Positions 36,347 through 49,428 of a stretch of 64,000 nt of DNA are shown here, in pieces. How positions within the stretch are numbered: position 1 is the first letter of the stretch; every line of letters begins with the position of its first letter. Under the pieces are notes generated by a model, which was not told the DNA's origin, searched no databases, and saw only the letters and a program-made list of their open reading frames with translations. This stretch comes from Tragulus kanchil (lineage: Eukaryota > Chordata > Mammalia > Artiodactyla > Tragulidae). The position numbers were made by a program, and so were the translations under genes. Location: assembly GCA_022376925.1 (NCBI GenBank), contig JAIOJX010000005.1, forward strand, positions 91,237,001-91,301,000. The letters are read 5' to 3'.

Positions 36347-36702
36347 ATAAGTTTGTATTACTGTATAGAAAACAGCTAACCAACAAGGTCCTATTGTGTA
36401 GCACAAGGAATCATGTTCAGTATCCTATAAGAAGCCATAATGGAAAAGAAGATGAAAAATAATGTATATATATACATACATATATGTACATATATATGTA
36501 CATATATGTATGTATGTATATATATATATATATATACATATTATCCCAGTAGGTGTGTATTATATGAGTGTGTGTAGATATATATAACTAAATCGTATAT
36601 ACACATATATATGTGTGTATATATATATATATATATGTAACTAAATTACTGCTATACAGAGGAAAATAACACAACATTGTAATTAACACCAAAAAGAGTA
36701 AA
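36347..36702 (+). mobile_element. L1 3' UTR fragment, duplicate
   Basis: D13 copy of 35225-35580 at offset 1122, including the microsatellite at 36463-36636. Confidence 0.65.
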
Positions 36703-37300
36703 TTTATTTTAGAATGCTTGCTAAACTGAAATGTTTGTTTAAAGTCATCCTAAACCTCACTGAATGGTACAAATGTTTAGTATCTTGATATTTATCCTTC
36801 CCCTTTTTTCTGTTTATAAGCAGTATAAAGGGTGCAGAAAAAATGATGAGTGGTTTATAATTAAGAAGACTTAACCAAGTGTCAAGTACTGAGTGGGAAT
36901 CTGGGTCTGTACTGGGTTCATCTCAGTTGTGCTCATCTCTGGGAATGCCTGGAACCATAATGCTGACCCTTGACTAGACAAAAGTGCAATGTACTGTATT
37001 CCCTCACACTAAGATCAGGGCTCACCAGCTAGTGAGCATTGTTTACAGAAAATGTACTGAGAGGTTGTTCTTTTTGTTTTGTTTTGCATCTGATTTCTAT
37101 TTTCTTTGTTTCGCTCTTGAGACTGGTCAGTGTCCTGGGTTTGGCTATGTGACTGGAGAGGTGCAGAAATCTCTTTGAGTAAGTGGTTCTTCTGAGACCA
37201 AGTGTCTTGCTTGGGATCTTGGTGGTTCTGGACCTGAAGACAAAGCCTATCCTGTGAAACTGAGAAAGGGCACTGGAATCTGTGCCTAGAAACTTTTTCC

Positions 37301-38360
37301 TCTCTGATTTTTGCCTGGGCTTTATTTCTGCTGCTCTACTGTCATCTGTTACCTGCATTGAAACCTTTGCTGAATACAGCTGGAGAAATCTATTCATTCT
37401 TTCAGTTATCGGACTCTATATAATTACAGCAGTGGTGCTAGTTTGTCTTCCATACATCTTAGCAAAGTGACTCAGCAAGACTGAAGAATAGGCAAAGATA
37501 TATCCAGCAACTACAAAAACGAACTACAACTACAAATACAGATGTCACATGACTGGTATCAGGCAACCCTCCATTTATGGGTGAAAACATTTCAGGGCAA
37601 AATGAACATGAGGTTATAATCGTACAGTTCACAATGACAGTGTAACTGTGAATCTTCTGGAACAAATAACATCATTATGGGAACATTAACACAGATCTCA
37701 AAATCAGAAAGGAGGGTGGCAGGTGATTATTGGACTAGCAGCTCTGGGTCCTTTTGGTCCTCGCACAATTGTGGCACCGTGATTACCTGTCTCGTCTCTG
37801 CAGACAGAAAATTGAGGGTCAACTGCTAGCTCTTTTCATCTTCACAAGGTTCACATGAGCTCCGTGATCCTTTAAGTTATCTAGTTTCTTTAGTTGTGTT
37901 TCTTTAGAGCAAAAATGGGGATGATAGCAAGTCTTGCCTAATTCATTGGTCCCTCTTTGGGTTTAATGAGATCAGATTTGTAAAAGTGCTTGACATTTAG
38001 TAAGAGCCAAATACAAGTCAGATGCTTTTATTTTAAAAAGTATTATTTTAATTTTTAATTAAATTATTTCATAGGAGGATAATTACTTATTATAACAACC
38101 TTGTTTGAAGGTTGTGTCTTTTCTCCCGAGTCTTCTTTCTGATTATCTTAACCATGGTGGTGGAGGAAATGGAGATTTACTTTTTTTACTTCTCACATTC
38201 TAGAATCTAAGAATCTCATTTCATAAAAGGGGGTTCACAAAAAACAATCTGTTCTTTGGACATATGATTGACAAACAGCATTAGCAACTTTATATCTGAG
38301 AACTATGGCCCCCAAAGAGAATCTGTTCCATCCTATTTCCACTGCCCTATTCAGACAGAT
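37301..38360. other. Unclassified sequence within D14
   Basis: No gene or repeat recognised. The 68-codon minus frame at 37459-37665 recurs at 38583-38789 only because of D14. Confidence 0.45.
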
Positions 38361-39657
38361 GAGTAGCAGTATTTTTCATTTTCCTTTATGTTGAAATATA
38401 GTTGATTTACAATGTTGGTTTCAGCTGCCCACAGGATAGTTTAGTTATACATATACATACCTCTATTCTTTTTCAGGTCTTTTTACTCATGTACTTATTG
38501 CAGAGTATTGAGTCTCCTGAGCAATATAGTAGACGGACTCTATATAATTACAGCAGTGGTGCTAGTTTGTCTTCCATACATCTTAGCAAAGTGACTCAGC
38601 AAGACTGAAGAATAGGCAAAGATATATCCAGCAACTACAAAAACGAACTACAACTACAAATACAGATGTCACATGACTGGTATCAGGCAACCCTCCATTT
38701 ATGGGTGAAAACATTTCAGGGCAAAATGAACATGAGGTTATAATCGTACAGTTCACAATGACAGTGTAACTGTGAATCTTCTGGAACAAATAACATCATT
38801 ATGGGAACATTAACACAGATCTCAAAATCAGAAAGGAGGGTGGCAGGTGATTATTGGACTAGCAGCTCTGGGTCCTTTTGGTCCTCGCACAATTGTGGCA
38901 CCGTGATTACCTGTCTCGTCTCTGCAGACAGAAAATTGAGGGTCAACTGCTAGCTCTTTTCATCTTCACAAGGTTCACATGAGCTCCGTGATCCTTTAAG
39001 TTATCTAGTTTCTTTAGTTGTGTTTCTTTAGAGCAAAATGGGGATGATAGCAAGTCTTGCCTAATTCATTGGTCCCTCTTTGGGTTTAATGAGATCAGAT
39101 TTGTAAAAGTGCTTGACATTTAGTAAGAGCCAAATACAAGTCAGATGCTTTTATTTTAAAAAGTATTATTTTAATTTTTAATTAAATTATTTCATAGGAG
39201 GATAATTACTTATTATAACAACCTTGTTTGAAGGTTGTGTCTTTTCTCCCGAGTCTTCTTTCTGATTATCTTAACCATGGTGGTGGAGGAAATGGAGATT
39301 TACTTTTTTTACTTCTCACATTCTAGAATCTAAGAATCTCATTTCATAAAAGGGGGTTCACAAAAAACAATCTGTTCTTTGGACATATGATTGAAAAAAC
39401 AGCATTAGCAACTTTATATCTGAGAACTATGGCCCCCAAAGAGAATCTGTTCCATCCTATTTCCACTGCCCTATTCAGACAGATGAGTAGCAGTATTTTT
39501 CATTTTCCTTTATGTTGAAATATAGTTGATTTACAATGTTGGTTTCAGCTGCCCACAGGATAGTTTAGTTATACATATACATACCTCTATTCTTTTTCAG
39601 GTCTTTTTACTCATGTACTTATTGCAGAGTATTGAGTCTCCTGAGCAATATAGTAGA
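37410..39657. repeat. Duplication pair D14
   Basis: Copy A 37410-38533, copy B 38534-39657; offset 1124 at both ends, exact head-to-tail join without filler. One visible internal difference: GATTGACAAACAGC in copy A against GATTGAAAAAACAGC in copy B. Confidence 0.93.
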
Positions 39658-39691
39658 TCCTTGTTGATTATTTTATGTATAGTAGTAGTAT

Positions 39692-39903
39692 GGGGCTTCC
39701 CTGATGACCCAGTGGTAAACAGTCCACCTGCCCGTGCAGGAGTCGCAAGACACTTGAGTTCAATCCCTGAGTCAGGAAGATGCCCTGGAGGAGAAAATGG
39801 CAACCTGTTCAAGTATTCTTGCCTGGAAAATTCCATGAATGAAGGAGCCTGGTGGGCTACAGTCCATGGGGTTGCAGAGAGTTGGGTGTGACTGAGCACA
39901 CAT
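39692..39903 (+). mobile_element. Bov-tA SINE inside L1 3' UTR
   Basis: Head GGGGCTTCCCTGATGACCCA, B-box-like GAGTTCAATCCC, body AAGTATTCTTGCCTGG, and end TGGGTGTGACTGAGCACACA. It interrupts the L1 3' UTR and is therefore younger than it. Confidence 0.87.
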
Positions 39904-40777
39904 GCCAGGTAGCAGCCGTGTGTATATGTTAATTCCAACCTCCTAATTTATCCCTCCCCCGTATTTCTTCTTTGGTAGCCATAAATTTATTTATTTTTTA
40001 TTCCACCCTTTTTTCTTTTAAATTTAAAAATTTATGTTGAAGTATACTTTAATTCATAATGTTGTGTTTCAGGGGAACAGCAAAGCGATTTTGTTATACC
40101 TATTCTAATATTTAATTCTTTTTCGAATTCTTTTCCCATATAGTTACTACAGGGTATTGAGTATTGTTTCCTGTGCTATAGAGTAGATCCCTGTTGATGA
40201 TCTATTTTACATAGTGTGCATGTGCCACTTCCAACCTCCCAATTCTTCCCTCTCCCCAACTTGTCCCCCTTGGCAGCTGTAAGCCCATCCTAAGTCTGTG
40301 AGTCTTGTTTCTGTTTTATAACAATTTCACCCTCATCATTTTTTAAAATTAGATTCCACATGTAAGTGATGTCTTTCTCTGACTTCTCATGACCTAAGTC
40401 CATTTGTGTTGCTGCAAATGCATTCTTTCTTAATGACAATCACCTCATCCCAACTTTGTGCCCTTATTAAAAAGACAGATAAAAACAGCATTAGCAACTT
40501 TATATCTGAGAACTATGGCCCCCAAAGAGAATCTGTTCCATCCTATTTCCACTGCCCTATTCAGACAGATGAGTAGCAGTATTTTTCATTTTCCTTTATG
40601 TTGAAATATAGTTGATTTACAATGTTGGTTTCAGCTGCCCACAGGATAGTTTAGTTATACATATACATACCTCTATTCTTTTTCAGGTCTTTTTACTCAT
40701 GTACTTATTGCAGAGTATTGAGTCTCCTGAGCAATATAGTAGATCCTTGTTGATTATTTTATGTATAGTAGTAGTAT

Positions 40778-40989
40778 GGGGCTTCCCTGATGACCCAGTG
40801 GTAAACAGTCCACCTGCCCGTGCAGGAGTCGCAAGACACTTGAGTTCAATCCCTGAGTCAGGAAGATGCCCTGGAGGAGAAAATGGCAACCTGTTCAAGT
40901 ATTCTTGCCTGGAAAATTCCATGAATGAAGGAGCCTGGTGGGCTACAGTCCATGGGGTTGCAGAGAGTTGGGTGTGACTGAGCACACAT
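40778..40989 (+). mobile_element. Bov-tA SINE, duplicate of 39692-39903
   Basis: D15 copy, offset 1086, with the same L1 flanks. Confidence 0.87.
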
Positions 40990-42040
40990 GCCAGGTAGCA
41001 GCCGTGTGTATATGTTAATTCCAACCTCCTAATTTATCCCTCCCCCGTATTTCTTCTTTGGTAGCCATAAATTTATTTATTTTTTATTCCACCCTTTTTT
41101 CTTTTAAATTTAAAAATTTATGTTGAAGTATACTTTAATTCATAATGTTGTGTTTCAGGGGAACAGCAAAGCGATTTTGTTATACCTATTCTAATATTTA
41201 ATTCTTTTTCGAATTCTTTTCCCATATAGTTACTACAGGGTATTGAGTATTGTTTCCTGTGCTATAGAGTAGATCCCTGTTGATGATCTATTTTACATAG
41301 TGTGCATGTGCCACTTCCAACCTCCCAATTCTTCCCTCTCCCCAACTTGTCCCCCTTGGCAGCTGTAAGCCCATCCTAAGTCTGTGAGTCTTGTTTCTGT
41401 TTTATAACAATTTCACCCTCATCATTTTTTAAAATTAGATTCCACATGTAAGTGATGTCTTTCTCTGACTTCTCTGACTATGATGATCTCTAAGTCCATT
41501 TGTGTTGCTGCAAATGCATTCTTTCTTAATGACTAATATTCCATCTTCTTCATCCATTCATCTATCAGTGGACATTTAGGTTGCTTCCATGTTTTTGCTG
41601 TTGTAAATAATGCTGCTCTGAACACTGGAGTGGATGTATCTTTTTGGATTATGATTTTCTCCAGATATATGCCCAGGAATGGGATTACTGGATCAAACGG
41701 ATATATTTTTAGGTTTTTAAGGAACTTCCTTATAGTTTTTTATAGTGGCTGTACCAATTTATATGCCCATTAACATTGTAGGAAGGGTTTATTGCTTATA
41801 GACTTTTTTTTTTAATAAATGCTTGTGGATTTTTTTGATGATGATTATTCTGACCAGTATGAAGTGAAACCTTATGGTAGTTTTGATATACATTTCTCTA
41901 ATAATTAGCAATGTTGAGCATCTTTTCATGTGCTTTTTGGCCATCTGTATGTCTTCTTTGGAGAAATGTTTATCCTAGATCTTTCCATTTTTTTTTTTTT
42001 AATATTGAGTTGTATGACTTGTTTGTGTACTTTGAAGATT

Positions 42041-44209
42041 AATCCCTTGCCTGTCCCTTGATTTGTAAATATTTTCTCCCATTCTGTGGGTTGCCTTTTC
42101 ATTTTGTTCATGGTTTTCTTTGCTGTTCAAAAGCTTTTATGTTTAGTTAGGTCTGATTTGTTTATTTTTGTTTTCATTACTCTAGAAAGTGGATCAAAAA
42201 AGATATTGCAATTTATGTCAAAAATGTTGTGTGCTTTTCTATAAAGGCTTTATAGTATCTGGTCTTCTTAGACCTCTAGTCCATTTTGAGTTTATTTTTC
42301 ATATGGTGTTAAAGAATGTGCTAATTTTGTTCTTTTACATGTAGTTGCACAGTTTTTCCCCAGCACCACTTACTGAAGAGACTATCTTTATTCCACTGTA
42401 TATTCTTGCCTCCTTTATCATAGATTAATTGACCATAGATGCATTTATTTTATTGATAGTGCCATTGATTTCTGTGTCTTTGTACCAGTACCACACTGTT
42501 AGATTACTGTAACTTTGTGTAACCATAAATTTCAATAATATTTTAATCAAGATATAAGTCCATAAAACATAGTAACTGTATTCTCTTCATGTGACCCAGT
42601 TAACAGATGCAGATAAAAATCTATTAAAAACATATAACAATTTGACCTTTGAAGCTGGATTCCAAAAGCCATAATTTAGTACCTAAATAACTTTCTAATC
42701 TTATTTGTACCTGTTTTGTTGAACAAAATTATTTGAACAAAAACATTCTGCTGTGAATATGATAAACCACCTCTAAGTTCTTCCTTGGGGAATATCATTT
42801 AAAAGACTAATTGCAAGCATATTCTTCTACTTAGCCCCAGTATTTCTAATTCTACCTATAAATCATTACTAAATGATTTTTATTATATTTGGAGGCCTAC
42901 ATATGTGAATTAAAATGCCATTGCTCCATTTTGCTACATATACCCATTGACTTGTTTTTCTTTGAAGATCTATTAAGCAGGGTCTTTGGGGGAAAATTTT
43001 AATTAGAGATAAAGCATGTATTTCCATTGACAAAAAATTATTTCCACATTGGCCATGTCCTAAAGGAACTAGAAACACTGTAGCTCATTATCATTATTAG
43101 GGAAAAGGAGTTTTTTTTTAGATTTCAATCCCTTGCCTGTCCCTTGATTTGTAAATATTTTCTCCCATTCTGTGGGTTGCCTTTTCATTTTGTTCATGGT
43201 TTTCTTTGCTGTTCAAAAGCTTTTATGTTTAGTTAGGTCTGATTTGTTTATTTTTGTTTTCATTACTCTAGAAAGTGGATCAAAAAAGATATTGCAATTT
43301 ATGTCAAAAATGTTGTGTGCTTTTCTATAAAGGCTTTATAGTATCTGGTCTTCTTAGACCTCTAGTCCATTTTGAGTTTATTTTTCATATGGTGTTAAAG
43401 AATGTGCTAATTTTGTTCTTTTACATGTAGTTGCACAGTTTTTCCCCAGCACCACTTACTGAAGAGACTATCTTTATTCCACTGTATATTCTTGCCTCCT
43501 TTATCATAGATTAATTGACCATAGATGCATTTATTTTATTGATAGTGCCATTGATTTCTGTGTCTTTGTACCAGTACCACACTGTTAGATTACTGTAACT
43601 TTGTGTAACCATAAATTTCAATAATATTTTAATCAAGATATAAGTCCATAAAACATAGTAACTGTATTCTCTTCATGTGACCCAGTTAACAGATGCAGAT
43701 AAAAATCTATTAAAAACATATAACAATTTGACCTTTGAAGCTGGATTCCAAAAGCCATAATTTAGTACCTAAATAACTTTCTAATCTTATTTGTACCTGT
43801 TTTGTTGAACAAAATTATTTGAACAAAAACATTCTGCTGTGAATATGATAAACCACCTCTAAGTTCTTCCTTGGGGAATATCATTTAAAAGACTAATTGC
43901 AAGCATATTCTTCTACTTAGCCCCAGTATTTCTAATTCTACCTATAAATCATTACTAAATGATTTTTATTATATTTGGAGGCCTACATATGTGAATTAAA
44001 ATGCCATTGCTCCATTTTGCTACATATACCCATTGACTTGTTTTTCTTTGAAGATCTATTAAGCAGGGTCTTTGGGGGAAAATTTTAATTAGAGATAAAG
44101 CATGTATTTCCATTGACAAAAAATTATTTCCACATTGGCCATGTCCTAAAGGAACTAGAAACAGTGAAGATCATTATCATTATTAGGGAAAAGGAGTCTT
44201 AGATTTTCA
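42041..44209. repeat. Duplication pair D16
   Basis: Copy A 42041-43126, copy B 43127-44209; offset 1086 falling to about 1083. The last 55 bases of copy A are altered relative to copy B (AAACACTGTAGCTC against AAACAGTGAAGATC, and a T-run replacing CTT). Confidence 0.88.
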
Positions 44210-46145
44210 TTAACTTAATTCTTCATTTCCAGAAAGGTGAGAAATCTGGGGAACTGATACTGGATAGTAGTTAGAAATAATCTTCCAAATTAGGCTACCA
44301 GAGTCCCATACATTAAATATTTCAGTGTTGATGCTGATCCATTGTTCCCTCTTTTCATTTAACTGTAACATAAATTGCGTATAGAATGATTATCTACAGA
44401 GCTTCGGAGAGGTAATTGTCTCCAATGGACTACATAGTTTTTGAGAAAAATACTATCCAGTAGCCTAGGCAAAACATTGTAACATATTTTGGAAATGAGG
44501 GATGAGTAAGCAGACAGTGGGAGGAGGAGAGGTAAAAGATTTAAGAAAGCTCCTAGTATGCCTAAAGAGATTTGACAGAATAATCAAGGCCTTCTGTTTT
44601 GTGCCAAATGAATGGTAGAAAGAATTAATGAGGTCACATTTTACATGAACTTAACATTGAACAACACATTAGTAATGTTCAAATTTTGACCTCCAGATTT
44701 TTAAAAAATGTGTCCAAATATCACAGTTCGTGTCTGAGTATACCATAAATTCCTTTTGTGTTTTGACTGTGGTAAAATGTTGGGACCACTTTAGTTGGTA
44801 AATAGAAATACCCAACATTGTCAGGGTTGCTTCCTCTTGTTTATATACATGTTATATTGATGATTACTTACATTACTAGTTTAACAGTCATTATTATAAT
44901 TAAAAATCTTTTTCTGCAACAAAGCTGTTCAAGTATTCATTATGTGGTCATGCTGGTATAAAAGAACTTTAACGTACCTGTTTTGTTGAACAAAATTATT
45001 TGAACAAAAACATTCTGCTGTGAATATGATAAACCACCTCTAAGTTCTTCCTTGGGGAATATCATTTAAAAGACTAATTGCAAGCATATTCTTCTACTTA
45101 GCCCCAGTATTTCTAATTCTACCTATAAATCATTACTAAATGATTTTTATTATATTTGGAGGCCTACATATGTGAATTAAAATGCCATTGCTCCATTTTG
45201 CTACATATACCCATTGACTTGTTTTTCTTTGAAGATCTATTAAGCAGGGTCTTTGGGGGAAAATTTTAATTAGAGATAAAGCATGTATTTCCATTGACAA
45301 AAAATTATTTCCACATTGGCCATGTCCTAAAGGAACTAGAAACAGTGAAGATCATTATCATTATTAGGGAAAAGGAGTCTTAGATTTTCATTAACTTAAT
45401 TCTTCATTTCCAGAAAGGTGAGAAATCTGGGGAACTGATACTGGATAGTAGTTAGAAATAATCTTCCAAATTAGGCTACCAGAGTCCCATACATTAAATA
45501 TTTCAGTGTTGATGCTGATCCATTGTTCCCTCTTTTCATTTAACTGTAACATAAATTGCGTATAGAATGATTATCTACAGAGCTTGAGAGGTAATTGTCT
45601 CCAATGGACTACATAGTTTTTGAGAAAAATACTATCCAGTAGCCTAGGCAAAACATTGTAACATATTTTGGAAATGAGGGATGAGTAAGCAGACAGTGGG
45701 AGGAGGAGAGGTAAAAGATTTAAGAAAGCTCCTAGTATGCCTAAAGAGATTTGACAGAATAATCAAGGCCTTCTGTTTTGTGCCAAATGAATGGTAGAAA
45801 GAATTAATGAGGTCACATTTTACATGAACTTAACATTGAACAACACATTAGTAATGTTCAAATTTTGACCTCCAGATTTTTAAAAAATGTGTCCAAATAT
45901 CACAGTTCGTGTCTGAGTATACCATAAATTCCTTTTGTGTTTTGACTGTGGTAAAATGTTGGGACCACTTTAGTTGGTAAATAGAAATACCCAACATTGT
46001 CAGGGTTGCTTCCTCTTGTTTATATACATGTTATATTGATGATTACTTACATTACTAGTTTAACAGTCATTATTATAATTAAAAATCTTTTTTTCTGCAA
46101 CAAAGCTGTTCAAGTATTCATTATGTGGTCATGCTGGTATAAAAG
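43793..46145. repeat. Duplication pair D17
   Basis: Copy A 43793-44964, copy B 44974-46145; offset 1181, the largest here; nine unmatched bases between. Its first 417 bases are also part of D16, so that stretch exists three times. Confidence 0.92.
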
Positions 46146-46152
46146 CTAATGT

Positions 46153-48316
46153 TAATGTTTTTTAAAAAGTGCCTGAAACCAAGATCTTTGGAACAGAAAA
46201 AAGGTGATGAATAAAATACAGGAAAGAAATTAAAGCAATCCCCAGACTCCAAGAATTTCTTCCAAAGATTAGTGATGATGGTAAAAAATAAGCAGAACTA
46301 AAGAAAATCTACAGTGGCTATAGATGTATACATTAAAAGTGTACCTCCCTTCTATGAGAATATTTGTGTGAAAATATATCAGTTTGAATTATGTCAGGTT
46401 CTCAGATATATACTCCTCATATACAACATTATTGCTAGTATCCTAAAGACTCATAGGAAAGATGACATGTCTAAGAAAAGGCAAATTTATAGAGACAGAA
46501 AGTAGATTAGTTGTTCTGGAAATGGGGTGTAACTGAGATTAACTGTAAATGAACATGAAGGCTCTTATTGGAATGATGAAATGTCTAAAATGAGTCTGAT
46601 GGAGTTAAAATCAAGGTGTTAAGCAGGGCTGTTTTCCATCTGCAGGCTCCAGGGGCAGATCTGTTTCTTGCTTTTTCCAGCTTGTAGAAACTGCAGGCCT
46701 CCAATCTCTGTTCCATTGTCACAATCACTAACACCCCCATTCCTATCCCATTAACTCATCTGCCTCTGTTTTATGAAGATCACTGTGAGTACATTTCAGG
46801 CCTACCCAGATCATACGAGGGTAATCTCCCAAATCAAGATCCTTAATTTAATGACCTCTGCAGAGACCGTTTTGCCTTATGTGGTAACACATTCACAGGT
46901 TCTGTGGATGAGGAGTGGACACACTCCTCTTTAAGGGTTGTGATTCAGCTGGCAATAAGTGGGTATGGGTAGAGAGAAGAAGGCAAAGACTTGGGCTCAT
47001 TCAGCTTTGCTTTCTCTGTGCTTAGTACTATGCTTAGTGCCTGGTGACTATATATTTGCCAAATTGAGGAGGACATGAGGAAAAGTACAAAGGCGGGAAA
47101 ATAAGTAATGTGTCCTGGGAACACTGACTAGACACTAGACTGTTAGATGAGTGAAGGATTCTAGCATAAGAATGGTGGAAGCTGAAGTAGAACGACAGAT
47201 TGGAGCCACATTGCTGAGTGCCCTGAATATCAGATAATGTTTTTAAAAGTGCCTGAAACCAAGATCTTTGGAACAGAAAAAAGGTGATGAATAAAATACA
47301 GGAAAGAAATTAAAGCAATCCCCAGACTCCAAGAATTTCTTCCAAAGATTAGTGATGATGGTAAAAAATAAGCAGAACTAAAGAAAATCTACAGTGGCTA
47401 TAGATGTATACATTAAAAGTGTACCTCCCTTCTATGAGAATATTTGTGTGAAAATATATCAGTTTGAATTATGTCAGGTTCTCAGATATATACTCCTCAT
47501 ATACAACATTATTGCTAGTATCCTAAAGACTCATAGGAAAGATGACATGTCTAAGAAAAGGCAAATTTATAGAGACAGAAAGTAGATTAGTTGTTCTGGA
47601 AATGGGGTGTAACTGAGATTAACTGTAAATGAACATGAAGGCTCTTATTGGAATGATGAAATGTCTAAAATGAGTCTGATGGAGTTAAAATCAAGGTGTT
47701 AAGCAGGGCTGTTTTCCATCTGCAGGCTCCAGGGGCAGATCTGTTTCTTGCTTTTTCCAGCTTGTAGAAACTGCAGGCCTCCAATCTCTGTTCCATTGTC
47801 ACAATCACTAACACCCCCATTCCTATCCCATTAACTCATCTGCCTCTGTTTTATGAAGATCACTGTGAGTACATTTCAGGCCTACCCAGATCATACGAGG
47901 GTAATCTCCCAAATCAAGATCCTTAATTTAATGACCTCTGCAGAGACCGTTTTGCCTTATGTGGTAACACATTCACAGGTTCTGTGGATGAGGAGTGGAC
48001 ACACTCCTCTTTAAGGGTTGTGATTCAGCTGGCAATAAGTGGGTATGGGTAGAGAGAAGAAGGCAAAGACTTGGGCTCATTCAGCTTTGCTTTCTCTGTG
48101 CTTAGTACTATGCTTAGTGCCTGGTGACTATATATTTGCCAAATTGAGGGAGGACATGAGGAAAAGTACAAAGGCGGGAAAATAAGTAATGTGTCCTGGG
48201 AACACTGACTAGACACTAGACTGTTAGATGAGTGAAGGATTCTAGCATAAGAATGGTGGAAGCTGAAGTAGAACGACAGATTGGAGCCACATTGCTGAGT
48301 GCCCTGAATATCAGAT
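46153..48316. repeat. Duplication pair D18
   Basis: Copy A 46153 to about 47235, copy B 47235-48316; offset 1080-1082; head-to-tail at TAATGTTTTT. Confidence 0.92.
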
Positions 48317-49428
48317 CATGTTTTCAGACTGAAACTCATGAGGAATTGTTAAAGACTTGATTAAGGGAAATAAATGATTATGGGAATTGTGATAAAAGGT
48401 TAATCTGGTGAAAACCAAATCTGAGGAAATACTGGAGGCAGATGATACCTTTAGAGGTGACTTCAGCAATCCAGCCATGAGATGATGAGGTTGTGGCTTA
48501 CATTGTCCTAAGAATGACAGGGCAGAGCTAAAACAATATAAATGAAGAATTTCTAGCACTTAATATTGAGTCACTATAAGGGATATAACTATTATGTTAA
48601 TTATACTTGTACTACAAGGGATACAAATTCCAATATAATTGAATAAAAGTTATTTCTTTCTTTTTGTAACATAGAGACTGAAGGTAGGTGGCTGTGCATT
48701 TACATTAGCAATTTTTCCTATGATCTTCTAGCAAAACCGATATGGGAGTATTGGGCTACTGGAAGTTAGAACAACTTTTGTGGAATAAAAAAGTGGGAAA
48801 TGTGGATACCAAATAAACAATGTTTCCCTGAAAAACAGAATGGGCTGGAAGAATGTTACCCTTAGAAGCTTTCAAGACTTTTTCAACATGCAGTGATATT
48901 TGACTAGATGCTCAGCATCCTTTGAATGACCTAGAGAGAAGACAAACTATAAAGTCAGGATTTATATAAACCTTAGAGCCTTAGTCCAGTTCTGATCCTT
49001 TGTTGTCTATTGATTGCATTTGTCATTGGAGCTGGAAGGTGTGAGGATTAGGAAATGTGTTTTTTAATGGCCGTTTAGTGCCTATTAATATAATGATTTT
49101 TGGCAATGACCATATCTCATTTTTCTCTAATATCTTAAGAAAAAAAGAAGAGAGCTTTTAGGTAATCTTTGGTGGTCACAAATGGGCAGGAAGCCGAGTA
49201 AAAAGCCTTTTTATACAAATGTTTTTTCTTTAGAATTGTATACCGCTGCCTGAAAATCCTCTAAAGTTCTGATTATATTGAAGATAGGGTGAACTCATAA
49301 ATTTTATAGATAAAAAAAGACTGAATACTGGCAGTTAAAAAATAGGATATAAACTAGTAATCCTGAAATTAACCAAGTTATTGACAATTTGAAAAAATAG
49401 ACTAAATTACATTGAAGCTATAATTGGG

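Larger units (their letters stand above)
35054..37300. repeat. Duplication pair D13
   Basis: Copy A 35054-36175, copy B 36176-37300; offset 1122 rising to 1125, with no filler. A long TA/TG microsatellite inside has the same length in both copies. Confidence 0.92.
39395..41533. repeat. Duplication pair D15
   Basis: Copy A 39395-40437, copy B 40481-41533; offset 1086 rising to 1096 because copy A is garbled in its last 70 bases. 43 unmatched bases (40438-40480) lie between, the longest filler in the window. Confidence 0.9.
38360..42520 (-). mobile_element. Nested L1 3' ends and ORF2 C-terminal remnant
   Basis: The plus strand reads the reverse of L1 3' UTR (GTTGAAATATAGTTGATTTA) at about 38390 and its D14/D15 copies. 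A second, diverged 3' UTR follows at about 41121-41400 (first copy 40035-40310). After it come the reverse of ORF2 C-terminal DNA at about 41530-42100 (GTGGACATTTAGGTTGCTTC) and further ORF2 sequence to about 42510. Two L1 insertions appear to lie in tandem in the same orientation. No open ORF2 frame remains. Confidence 0.65.
42521..49428. other. Unclassified sequence, heavily duplicated
   Basis: Outside D16, D17 and D18 structure I see no gene or named repeat, except that 43127-43600 repeats the L1 remnant. The 63-codon frame at 46314-46505 recurs at 47394-47585 through D18 and has no recognisable domain. 48317-49428 is single copy and empty of features. Confidence 0.45.

Noticed and set aside
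35341..36636. CRISPR-like or regularly spaced repeat array in the TA/TG-rich tracts
   Set aside because: Simple microsatellite in a mammalian genome; no spacers.
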